DNA of 15,574 nt from Leadbetterella sp051649345 (GTDB taxonomy: Bacteria; Bacteroidota; Bacteroidia; Cytophagales; Spirosomataceae): the NCBI GenBank assembly GCA_051649345.1, contig JBOFGX010000040.1, positions 1-15,574 on the forward strand. Reading direction: 5' to 3'. Shown here piece after piece: positions 7,303 to 13,858 of the stretch (position 1 is its first letter; every line of letters begins with the position of its first letter). Both the position numbers and the translations under genes were made by a program. A model generated the notes under the pieces. The model did no database searches. It saw only the letters and a list, made by a program, of their open reading frames with translations, and was not told where the DNA came from.

Positions 7303-8118
7303 TTGTTCCAGTCATTTAGACCACCACCTCATTTAGCAGATTATATAGACACCTTTTGGAGTTTTGAAAGCAAGAGAAATCATCAAAATTCTTTGATTTT
7401 TCATGCTGTTGCAGGTTGCAAAATAGAACTTATATTTTATTTAGATGGAAATTTTAAACAAAAGGATGCAAAAGGAAATATAAATGACGCCTACAGAGCT
7501 GGGGTCTATGGACAATCAACATGTTTCGGCTATTATTATCCTACAACAGATTATTCTAGTGTTTTTGGAGTAAGTTTACATCCAATCTTTTTAACAAAAT
7601 TGCTCAAAATTCCTGCTGATGAAATAACAAATCAAATTGTTTCTATTTCCGATGTTTTAGGTAATGGTGTAAAAGATCTAATTGATAAAATTCTAGCCTC
7701 AACTTCACCCGAGGAAAGAATAAATATTGTTACTGAGTTTTTTGAAAATAAAATCTCGAGAATGAATTCAAAGAATTTAATTTTTGAAAAACTGATTAAA
7801 GATTTGCAATTTTCTAATACTCAATTTTCAGTACAAGATTTGCTGAAGCAAACTTCAGTTTCTCAACGCCAATTTGAACGCAATTTCAAAGAAACGACGG
7901 GTTTTTCGGCAAAGACGTATTTGAAAGTAAATCGATTTGAACAACTGATCAAAACGGTATCTAATCCACATTATTTTAAAAACAACTCATATTTAGATGT
8001 AGCTTTAGATTTTGGTTATTATGATCATTCACACTTAAACCATCATTTTAAAGAATTTACGGGTTTAAATCCTTCCACATATTTCCATAATTTAATTACA
8101 CAAAATCACCAGATGTAA
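7303..8118 (+). CDS. AraC-family transcriptional regulator (DUF6597-type sensor domain)
   Basis: 271 residues. Residues 1-150 resemble the N-terminal domain of Bacteroidota AraC regulators that begins F-P-P-LADYI-FWSF (about 5-23). The C-terminal third is a double helix-turn-helix: helix-turn-helix one around VQDLLKQTSVSQRQFERNFKE, the linker TTGFSAKTYLKVNRF, and helix-turn-helix two around LDVALDFGYYDHSHLNHHF followed by FTGLNPSTYF, the classic AraC end. The start is TTG: the frame is open from a TAA 27 bases upstream and no ATG fits, while the family's conserved N-terminus begins right here. A TTTG (7267-7270) with TATATTTC (7293-7300) could be a promoter but would put transcription start beyond the TTG, so the 5' end is uncertain. 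The next gene starts 70 bases downstream and is a likely target. Confidence 0.85.
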   Translation: MFQSFRPPPHLADYIDTFWSFESKRNHQNSLIFHAVAGCKIELIFYLDGNFKQKDAKGNINDAYRAGVYGQSTCFGYYYPTTDYSSVFGVSLHPIFLTKLLKIPADEITNQIVSISDVLGNGVKDLIDKILASTSPEERINIVTEFFENKISRMNSKNLIFEKLIKDLQFSNTQFSVQDLLKQTSVSQRQFERNFKETTGFSAKTYLKVNRFEQLIKTVSNPHYFKNNSYLDVALDFGYYDHSHLNHHFKEFTGLNPSTYFHNLITQNHQM

Positions 8119-8175
8119 AAATGTCGTTTTGATACAATTATGATTTTTCTCTCTACATTAATTTTACAAAAAATT

Positions 8176-8180
8176 AGGAG
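8176..8180 (+). promoter_or_regulatory. Strong Shine-Dalgarno (AGGAG) before ATG 8189
   Basis: AGGAG lies 8 bases before ATG 8189. Full Shine-Dalgarno sequences are uncommon in Bacteroidota and rare in this window, so this site supports the chosen start and may mark high translation or a gene of foreign origin. Confidence 0.6.
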
Positions 8181-8188
8181 AAGTCACA

Positions 8189-8824
8189 ATGAGAATAGCC
8201 TTATTTGGTGCTACTGGAGGTACAGGAATTGAATTTTTAAAACAAAGTATAGCTTATTCGCATGAGATTACGGCTTTTGTTAGAAGCCCTGAAAAATTAA
8301 GAAATCAGTTCCCAAATCTACATATCGTTAAGGCATCAATTGATGACTATACAATTTTACAACAGACAGTTACAAAATTTGATGTTATAATATCCTTAGT
8401 GGGTGTCGCAGGATTACTTCAAGCTAGAAAACCGAATGAATTGTATGCAAAAACAGCCAAGAACCTAGTAAGGGTAGCAGATGAAAATAAAATTAGTAAA
8501 TTGATTGTAGTTACCTCAGGCGGTGTAGTAGAAGCACCCAATGAACCATGGTTTTTCAAATATTTACTTAAACCTTTTTTTTTAAAGAAAATGTATGAGG
8601 ATATGAAAATAATGGAGCAAATTGTTCAAAAATCAAATTTAGAATACACCATAGTAAGACCACCATATTTAACAAATGGAAAGTTAACAAAAGACTATAG
8701 GATTGTAATAGACAAATGGTTTGATGATGATAAAGATCTTTCACGAGCAGATTTAGCACATTATTTACTCAATTGTATTGAAGATGAGTCTATTACAAAA
8801 CGAGTAATAGGCGTTTCAATGTAA
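8189..8824 (+). CDS. NAD(P)-binding atypical SDR (NmrA/SDR_a5-like) oxidoreductase
   Basis: 211 residues, the usual length for a single Rossmann-domain protein of the NAD(P)H-binding (PF13460-like) group. The N-terminal dinucleotide motif is IALFGATGGTG (residues 3-13), the next strand ends ITAFVRSPEKL with Arg suited to NADP phosphate contact, and VIISLVGVAG and KLIVVTSGGVV are the following strands. YTIVRPPYLTNG is the usual end of the fold. No YxxxK pair is evident, consistent with an atypical, possibly regulatory or redox-sensing member. It follows the AraC-type gene by 70 bases and has its own strong ribosome site. The substrate is unknown. Confidence 0.85.
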   Translation: MRIALFGATGGTGIEFLKQSIAYSHEITAFVRSPEKLRNQFPNLHIVKASIDDYTILQQTVTKFDVIISLVGVAGLLQARKPNELYAKTAKNLVRVADENKISKLIVVTSGGVVEAPNEPWFFKYLLKPFFLKKMYEDMKIMEQIVQKSNLEYTIVRPPYLTNGKLTKDYRIVIDKWFDDDKDLSRADLAHYLLNCIEDESITKRVIGVSM

Positions 8825-8920
8825 CTTTATATGTAGGCATTCACAACACAATATGAAATATAAATGCTCTAGTTTTATATAGTATTTGAAATTTTAAAGG
8901 ACAAATTTAACTGGAAGAGG

Positions 8921-8940
8921 ACACTTAAGAAAATAAGTGT
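8921..8940. repeat. 7-bp perfect inverted repeat upstream of crtB
   Basis: ACACTTA (8921-8927) and TAAGTGT (8934-8940) are exact complements separated by 6 bases. It lies 75 bases before the crtB start codon. The size suits a dimeric repressor or activator site; no T-run follows, so a terminator for the previous gene is less likely. Confidence 0.4.
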
Positions 8941-9014
8941 AACCAGCCAATTAATGTTTGCTTTTAATATTTGAATTAGAAAATACTTCTAGACTTACGA
9001 AGAAATAAACATCT

Positions 9015-9851
9015 ATGGATGAACTATTTGAAAAATCAACCTTCAGTTGCAGCAGAATTATTACTGAGCTATACAGTACATCGTTTGCTTTGGGAATAAA
9101 AACGTTGGACAAGGAGTTTCGCGATTCTATATATGGAATTTATGGATATGTAAGGTTTGCCGATGAAATAGTAGATACATTTTATGAGTTTGACCAAGCG
9201 GCGTTATTTAGAAAATTTAAAGAAGATACGTATGCGGCTATTTACCATGGCATAAGTCTAAATCCCGTCATACATTCTTTCCAAAAGGTTGTTAAAGATT
9301 GTAATATAGATCATGATCTCATTAATGCGTTTTTGTATAGTATGGAAATGGATCTCTATGATATTAAGTATGATTCATTAAAGTATCGAGAATATATATA
9401 TGGATCTGCTGAAGTGGTTGGTTTAATGTGTTTAAAAGTATTTGTAAAAGGAGATCAAAAGCAGTATGATGCCTTGAAAGACGATGCAAAAAGTTTGGGT
9501 GCAGCTTTTCAAAAAGTTAATTTTTTGAGAGATCTGAAGAGCGATTTTGAAGATAGAGGTAGAGTTTACTTCCCAGGAATCGACTTTAAGAGTTTCAGTA
9601 AAGATGCTAAAAATCAGATTGAAAGCGAAATCCAATATGATTTTGATGCAGCCCTAAGAGGGATCATGAACTTACCTTCAGGATCTCGTAAAGGGGTATA
9701 CTTAGCTTACAAATATTATATCCAGCTATTTAAAAAAATCAAGGCAACAGATCCGGCCACTATAAAAGAAAAACGCATTAGAGTCCCCAATTTTATTAAG
9801 TTAATTATAATTACTAAAACAATGCTCAAAGGGTGTTTGGGCGTCATTTAA
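9015..9851 (+). CDS. crtB: Phytoene synthase (squalene/phytoene synthase family)
   Basis: 278 residues, normal for bacterial CrtB. It condenses two geranylgeranyl diphosphates to phytoene, the first committed step of carotenoid synthesis, at the cytoplasmic face of the membrane. The first Asp-rich motif is FADEIVD (D50, D54) after YGYVR, and the second is NFLRDLKSDFEDRGRVYFP (169-187; D173, D177), both binding Mg2+-diphosphate. The early STSFALGI segment is the conserved helix-A Ser-Phe region of the family. Bacteroidota usually carry crtB beside crtI and other carotenoid genes; here it stands alone, flanked by an oxidoreductase and the minus-strand ATPase. A squalene synthase role cannot be wholly excluded, but the motifs fit CrtB better. 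Confidence 0.9.
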   Translation: MDELFEKSTFSCSRIITELYSTSFALGIKTLDKEFRDSIYGIYGYVRFADEIVDTFYEFDQAALFRKFKEDTYAAIYHGISLNPVIHSFQKVVKDCNIDHDLINAFLYSMEMDLYDIKYDSLKYREYIYGSAEVVGLMCLKVFVKGDQKQYDALKDDAKSLGAAFQKVNFLRDLKSDFEDRGRVYFPGIDFKSFSKDAKNQIESEIQYDFDAALRGIMNLPSGSRKGVYLAYKYYIQLFKKIKATDPATIKEKRIRVPNFIKLIIITKTMLKGCLGVI

Positions 9852-9916
9852 TGATATATAGAGTAAACTGAGGATTAGACACTTTGAATTAAATCTCGTT
9901 TCTTTTAACTATCTAA

Positions 9917-11368
9917 CTAAAATATTGCCACATGAAACAAGCACGACGCATCCAGATGCTTGTCAATGAGCATATTGTTTGGGTTTTCGGTAATGCCGTC
10001 GGCTGTGATGAGTGTTAGAAATAGTTGTCGTTTTGTTTTTGTTTTTTCTTGGAAAATATTCCTTTTTTGCTCCAGTTCTTTGATATGCTCCAGGCTGAGG
10101 GTGTAGGCTCCATCATAAAATTTCATTTCGCAAATATTGATCGCATTGTCTGCTCTATCGACCAGTAGATCGATCTGACAACCCAGTAATTTCGCGTCTT
10201 TTTGCTTGTAGAAGCTAGACTCGCTCGTCAGGATACCTGATATACCTAAAGCATTTTTGATACCTTCGATATGCTTTAAACAGATATTTTCGAATGCATA
10301 GCCTTGCCAAGATTTTACGGTTTGGGTATTGTATTTTTTGTTCCAAAAATCGTTTATGTGGTTATTTGCTTCAATAAAATGTAAGTAGAATAGGGAGTAT
10401 TCATCCGTGAGACGATAGAGTGTTTCGCGTTGGTGTTTACCAAAAGGTCGTATCGACTGGATAAAACCCGAGGTTTCGAGCTCGTTGAGGATTTCAGAAA
10501 TAGCACCTCCACTGGGTATTCCCGTAGAGGTCACGACCTCGGTACGGGTCAGCCCCATTCTTTTACTAGCCAGTGCTCGTATGGTCAGAATGTGTTTTTC
10601 ATAGTTAGAAAATAAGGCTCTATACAAATTTTCAAATTCACCTGCCAAACTTGCTTTTTTACCGAAAAACATCGTGTTGATAGCCTGTGTAGCGGTTTGC
10701 CCTTTCTCCACATCCTTTAGATAATAGGGTATACCACCGGTGGCCATATACAAGGATAGGATACTTTTTCGGGGCATGTTTATTCCTTTTGAAAATAGGT
10801 ATTTTTCGGTTTCTAGGATTGTAAAAGGCTGTAAGTGTATTCTCTGGGTCACTCGGTTGTGTAAACCGCCTTTGTGATTGATGACATTTGTAATCATCCA
10901 TGAAGCAGAAGAACCACATATAACGACCACTACGTTTTGATCTATCGCCCATGTATTCCAGAAATGATCAAAAGCCTTAAGAAAACTCGTAGAACCTGTA
11001 GCAAGCCAAGGAAGTTCATCAAAAAAAAGTACTCGTTTTTTCTTTTTGGGTTTGCCCAAAAGCTGTTTCAATTGAGCAAAGGCTTGGAGCCAGTTTTTGG
11101 GTTTGGATATGGATTTGCCGTCTTCAAAAAAATGATTACGAGCTTCTACAAAATTATCCAATTGTAGACTGGTATTTACATCCTTTAAGCCTGTTATATG
11201 AAAGACCATTTCTTGTTGGTATACTCGTTTAATTAAAAAGGTTTTCCCTACTCTTCTTCTTCCAATTATTGCAAGTAATTCTGATGCTCCAAACTTCAAT
11301 AAGCTTCGCATTTTTTCTATTTCAAAATATCTGCCTATCAGGTTATTATGATTTTGTATTTCTGCCAC
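9917..11368 (-). CDS. AAA ATPase with C-terminal DUF234/PD-(D/E)xK nuclease-like domain
   Basis: 483 residues. N-terminal ATPase: LIGRYFEIEKM (10-20), Walker A GRRRVGKT (36-43), Walker B VLFFDE (113-118) and a sensor strand VVVVICGSSASWM (146-158). A winged-helix region lies around 255-320 (LTRTEVVTSTGI, LNELETSGFI, YRLTDEY). The C-terminal domain has a PD-(D/E)xK layout: E360 in GYAFENI, D400 in CQIDLLVDR, and E414-x-K416 in ICEMKF. This is the common bacterial/archaeal DUF234-type ATPase family, whose role is not established; nuclease activity here is an inference. The start is GTG 11368, since an in-frame TGA lies 6 bases upstream and the conserved LIGR region is close. The start codon is inside one of three 37-bp repeats, and a good promoter lies just upstream. 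A decayed 3' copy exists at 6862-6984. Confidence 0.88.
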   Translation of the reverse strand: MAEIQNHNNLIGRYFEIEKMRSLLKFGASELLAIIGRRRVGKTFLIKRVYQQEMVFHITGLKDVNTSLQLDNFVEARNHFFEDGKSISKPKNWLQAFAQLKQLLGKPKKKKRVLFFDELPWLATGSTSFLKAFDHFWNTWAIDQNVVVVICGSSASWMITNVINHKGGLHNRVTQRIHLQPFTILETEKYLFSKGINMPRKSILSLYMATGGIPYYLKDVEKGQTATQAINTMFFGKKASLAGEFENLYRALFSNYEKHILTIRALASKRMGLTRTEVVTSTGIPSGGAISEILNELETSGFIQSIRPFGKHQRETLYRLTDEYSLFYLHFIEANNHINDFWNKKYNTQTVKSWQGYAFENICLKHIEGIKNALGISGILTSESSFYKQKDAKLLGCQIDLLVDRADNAINICEMKFYDGAYTLSLEHIKELEQKRNIFQEKTKTKRQLFLTLITADGITENPNNMLIDKHLDASCLFHVAIF

Positions 11369-11397
11369 AACTCATTATTTTTAATACTTATGGCAAA
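11361..11397. repeat. 37-bp inverted-arm repeat, copy 1 (overlaps ATPase start)
   Basis: Left arm TCTGCCACAA (11361-11370), 17-base T-rich spacer, right arm TTATGGCAAA (11388-11397). The GTG start codon of the ATPase is in the left arm. Confidence 0.85.
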
Positions 11398-11424
11398 TAT
11401 ATGAATTTATTTTTTCTACCACAA
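11394..11424 (-). promoter_or_regulatory. Bacteroidota-type promoter of the ATPase gene
   Basis: On the minus strand TTG (11424-11422) is followed after 20 bases by TATATTTG (11401-11394), an exact match to TAnnTTTG at the expected spacing. Transcription would start near 11387, giving a leader of about 19 nt. The -33 TTG lies in the left arm of repeat copy 2 and the -7 box overlaps the right arm of copy 1, so a protein binding the arms would compete with RNA polymerase. Confidence 0.6.
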
Positions 11425-11451
11425 GTCCTTTTTTTTTGTACTTATGGCAGA
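11415..11451. repeat. 37-bp inverted-arm repeat, copy 2
   Basis: Left arm TCTACCACAA (11415-11424), 17-base T-rich spacer, right arm TTATGGCAGA (11442-11451). It begins 54 bases after copy 1. Confidence 0.85.
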
Positions 11452-11511
11452 GTTTTTATCATAAAGTAATACTAATTTTTTGATTTTATATTTGAAAAAA
11501 CTCTGCCATAA
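11442..11511. repeat. 16-bp perfect inverted repeat around a 38-bp promoter-like segment
   Basis: TTATGGCAGAGTTTTT (11442-11457) and its exact complement AAAAACTCTGCCATAA (11496-11511) flank 38 bases. Inside, TATATTTG (11487-11494) is a plus-strand -7 box facing away from the ATPase; no good -33 element accompanies it. The geometry resembles invertible promoters of Bacteroidota, but no recombinase gene is in the window. Confidence 0.55.
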
Positions 11512-11538
11512 CTCATTTTTTTTACGACTTATGGCAGA
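11502..11538. repeat. 37-bp inverted-arm repeat, copy 3
   Basis: Left arm TCTGCCATAA (11502-11511), 17-base T-rich spacer, right arm TTATGGCAGA (11529-11538); the arms are exact complements. It begins 87 bases after copy 2. Confidence 0.85.
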
Positions 11539-11615
11539 AATATTGATTGCAAGTGAGCATCAATTTTAAATGATAATAGGTGTGTTTTCTCATTTGAAAT
11601 TTAAAATTGCATAAA

Positions 11616-11645
11616 AAAACCAAGGTTCAAATGAACCCTGGTTTT
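11616..11645 (-). terminator. Intrinsic terminator of the esterase gene
   Basis: Two 13-base arms (11616-11628 and 11633-11645) pair with one mismatch around a 4-base loop. On the minus strand the stem is followed by a T-run (11619-11613). It begins 24 bases past the esterase stop. Confidence 0.85.
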
Positions 11646-11669
11646 ATATTTTCATTTATCCAAATTGTT

Positions 11670-12455
11670 CTAATTCTTATTTTTGTGAGCCATTAGTTTT
11701 GTAATAATTGTTGGCTCCGCAAGTACATTATTCCAGCTATCATGTTTTACACCAGGATATGTTTTGTAGGTATACTTTTTCTTAGATCTTTTCAATTCAT
11801 CTACCATTTTTTGGCTATTATCAACTGTAATTACATCATCTTCGACCCCATGAAAAACATAGAAAACCGTTTTTGTCTGTAGGGATCGATAACCGATCAC
11901 ATCTCCACCTGCACAAACAGGAACAGCAGCGGCAAATAGTTTGGGATAGCGATATACAGCTTCAAAAGTCCCCATACCTCCCATAGACCAGCCCATGATA
12001 TAGATACGATTAACATTGGCAGTTTTATCGTCAATATGTTTTTGAATAAGCTCGACTACCGCGTGAAGAGATTTTGTTTCTTCGTATTTTTTGTAATTGT
12101 GATCAAACACATAAGGAGGCTTCAATGAACGGTCAAATTTTACAGATGCCCAATAATCTGTTGTAGGGCACTGAGGCATCAAAACTATCGCAGGTTCATG
12201 ATCTTGGACTTTTAAAACAAACTCCTTGATATATTTTAGCTGGGTTATATTATCAGAGCCTCTTTCTCCTCCACCATGTAGTATTAAAAGCAGGGGATAT
12301 TTTTTAGTTGAATCAAAATTTATAGGTAATACCACCCTATAAGGTAGAGTGGTACCCCTACTATCGGTAAATGACTTTACCTGAAAAGTGTCTTTAATTT
12401 CTTGGGCAAAACTTATGCCCATCGAAACGATAAGAAAAGCGAAAACTAATCTCAA
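11670..12455 (-). CDS. Secreted alpha/beta-hydrolase esterase (PHB-depolymerase/COG4099-like)
   Basis: 261 residues. The signal peptide is MRLVFAFLIVSMGISFAQ with cleavage near FA|Q, placing it in the periplasm or outside. The mature part is a compact alpha/beta hydrolase: strand YPLLLILHGGGERGSD with the oxyanion HGGG (60-63), the nucleophile elbow GWSMGG with S157, the acid in HGVEDDVI (D206 or D207), and the catalytic His in GVKHDSW (H238). This is the pattern of the small carboxylesterase/predicted-peptidase group (COG4099), which hydrolyses ester bonds in feruloyl, acetyl or polyester substrates; the substrate here is unknown. The start is TTG: a TAA lies 6 bases upstream, and the next in-frame ATG (M12) would break the signal peptide. 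It is divergent from the cysteine desulfurase gene and has its own terminator. Confidence 0.85.
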   Translation of the reverse strand: MRLVFAFLIVSMGISFAQEIKDTFQVKSFTDSRGTTLPYRVVLPINFDSTKKYPLLLILHGGGERGSDNITQLKYIKEFVLKVQDHEPAIVLMPQCPTTDYWASVKFDRSLKPPYVFDHNYKKYEETKSLHAVVELIQKHIDDKTANVNRIYIMGWSMGGMGTFEAVYRYPKLFAAAVPVCAGGDVIGYRSLQTKTVFYVFHGVEDDVITVDNSQKMVDELKRSKKKYTYKTYPGVKHDSWNNVLAEPTIITKLMAHKNKN

Positions 12456-12566
12456 TTTTTATGTTTTTTTTAAATCCTAGTACAAATATCGGTACAATTT
12501 TTATACCAAACATTAAACAAACTATGTTTTGATGTATAAATTATAAGCACATTAACCAACCGAGAC

Positions 12567-12574
12567 TATTTTTG
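12567..12574 (+). promoter_or_regulatory. -7 box (TATTTTTG) for the cysteine desulfurase gene
   Basis: TATTTTTG matches TAnnTTTG exactly and ends 18 bases before ATG 12593, implying a leader of about 12 nt. No -33 TTG was found at 17-23 bases upstream, so the call rests on the -7 element alone. Confidence 0.45.
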
Positions 12575-12592
12575 TACACAAATTGAAAGGCA

Positions 12593-13735
12593 ATGAATGC
12601 AAGAATTTATTTAGATAATGCGGCTACCACGGCAATGGACTCTGAGGTATTGGATGCCATGCTACCTTACATGAGAGATTATTATGGAAATGCCTCGTCT
12701 ATTCATACGTTTGGAAGGAAGTCTAAAGCTGCAATAGAGAATTCGCGAAAACGCATTGCCAATTTACTGAACACATCACCAGGGGAAATTTTTTTCACTT
12801 CGGGTGGTACGGAGGCAGACAATATGGCCATCCTAAAAACGGTGGAAGACTTGGGAGTGAATCATATAGTGAGCAGTAAGCTTGAGCACCATGCAGTACT
12901 GCATACCTTAGACTATTTAGAAAAAAACAAAGGTATTGAAATTACGTATTTAGAACACGACACCAAGGGAAATCTCGATATAGATACTCTTCCTCATTTA
13001 CTGTCAAAAAAGCCCAATAGCCTTATTACATTGATGCATGCAAATAATGAAATTGGAAATTTTTTGGATATAGAAAAAGTATCCGCAATCGCTAGAGAAT
13101 ACAAGGCTATCTTTCATTCAGATACGGTTCAAACTATGGGACAAATCCCCTATAATTTACAAACTCAAAGTGTAGATTTTATAGTAGGATCTGCTCATAA
13201 ATTTTATGGGCCTAAGGGGGTAGGGTTTCTATATATAAATGCCAAGAATCGAATAAGTCCCATGATTCACGGGGGAGCCCAAGAACGTAATATGCGAGGC
13301 GGAACTGAAAATATATATGCTATAGTAGGTATGGCTGAAGCATTGGAATTGGCCTTAAAAAACCACTCACTCTACCATAGCCATATTTTGAACCTAAAAA
13401 CGCATATGATAAATGCACTAAAAACGCATATACCCAATGTGACGTTTAATGGCAATTCGGCGGATTTGGATAAGAGTATAGCCAAGGTTCTCAATGTTAG
13501 CTTTCCTGTATCGGGAGAGACGGATATGCTGCTTTTTGGTTTAGATATTGAAGGAATTGCCTGCTCAGGAGGTAGTGCATGTAGCAGTGGAACAGATGTA
13601 GGATCTCATGTACTGGCTGCATTAGATAGTACCAATGAAAACGCAAATATTCGTTTTTCGTTTGGGAAAAATAATACCATACTAGATATTGATAAAACGG
13701 TGGAGGTGTTGAAAAAAATCATTTTAAAATTCTGA
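12593..13735 (+). CDS. Cysteine desulfurase (IscS/NifS-like, PLP enzyme)
   Basis: 380 residues, full length. It removes sulfur from L-cysteine as a persulfide for Fe-S clusters or tRNA thiolation, giving alanine. It is a fold-type I aminotransferase relative: YLDNAATT (6-13), FFTSGGTEADN (67-77), the HH pair in LEHHAVL (98-104), MHANNEIG (148-155), HSDTVQTMG (175-183), the PLP Schiff-base lysine K203 in GSAHKFYGPKG, and RGGTEN (235-240). The active-site Cys is C330 in GGSACSSGTDVGSHVL, with the short-loop serine-rich context of the class I (IscS/NifS) group. No iscU, sufE or mnmA gene adjoins it, so the acceptor is unknown; in Bacteroidota a stand-alone copy often serves tRNA thiolation. ATG 12593 is preceded by GAAAGG. 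Confidence 0.93.
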   Translation: MNARIYLDNAATTAMDSEVLDAMLPYMRDYYGNASSIHTFGRKSKAAIENSRKRIANLLNTSPGEIFFTSGGTEADNMAILKTVEDLGVNHIVSSKLEHHAVLHTLDYLEKNKGIEITYLEHDTKGNLDIDTLPHLLSKKPNSLITLMHANNEIGNFLDIEKVSAIAREYKAIFHSDTVQTMGQIPYNLQTQSVDFIVGSAHKFYGPKGVGFLYINAKNRISPMIHGGAQERNMRGGTENIYAIVGMAEALELALKNHSLYHSHILNLKTHMINALKTHIPNVTFNGNSADLDKSIAKVLNVSFPVSGETDMLLFGLDIEGIACSGGSACSSGTDVGSHVLAALDSTNENANIRFSFGKNNTILDIDKTVEVLKKIILKF

Positions 13736-13769
13736 TTGTTTTTTTCTTTAAGTATTTTTTCTATTTTTG
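13736..13769 (+). promoter_or_regulatory. Candidate promoter of glpK
   Basis: TTG (13736-13738), immediately after the desulfurase stop, is followed after 23 bases by TATTTTTG (13762-13769), an exact -7 consensus. Spacing is at the upper end of the usual range. Predicted start near 13776 gives a leader of about 83 nt, so glpK is probably transcribed on its own. Confidence 0.5.
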
Positions 13770-13858
13770 ATTGAATCCAAATTCTGAGATAGATTTAAAC
13801 CAGTGTAATTTATTTCTAATCGGTCATTTGGGTATAATTCCAACCTCAAAACATACCT

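Larger units (their letters stand above)
11369..11669. other. Intergenic region between the ATPase and esterase genes
   Basis: About 300 bases with no gene. It holds the ATPase promoter, three 37-bp repeats, a 16-bp inverted repeat and the esterase terminator, all listed separately. Short plus-strand frames beginning ATGGCA occur in repeat arms (at 11390, 11444 and 11531) but stop after 4-12 codons. Confidence 0.7.

Noticed and set aside
11361..11538. CRISPR array
   Set aside because: There are only three units, the distances between them differ (54 and 87 bases), the unit interiors vary and no cas gene is present.
11531..11569. Short plus-strand peptide MAEILIASEHQF
   Set aside because: It resembles the ATPase start only because its first codons are the repeat arm; it is 12 codons with no ribosome site. 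I treat it as part of the repeat.
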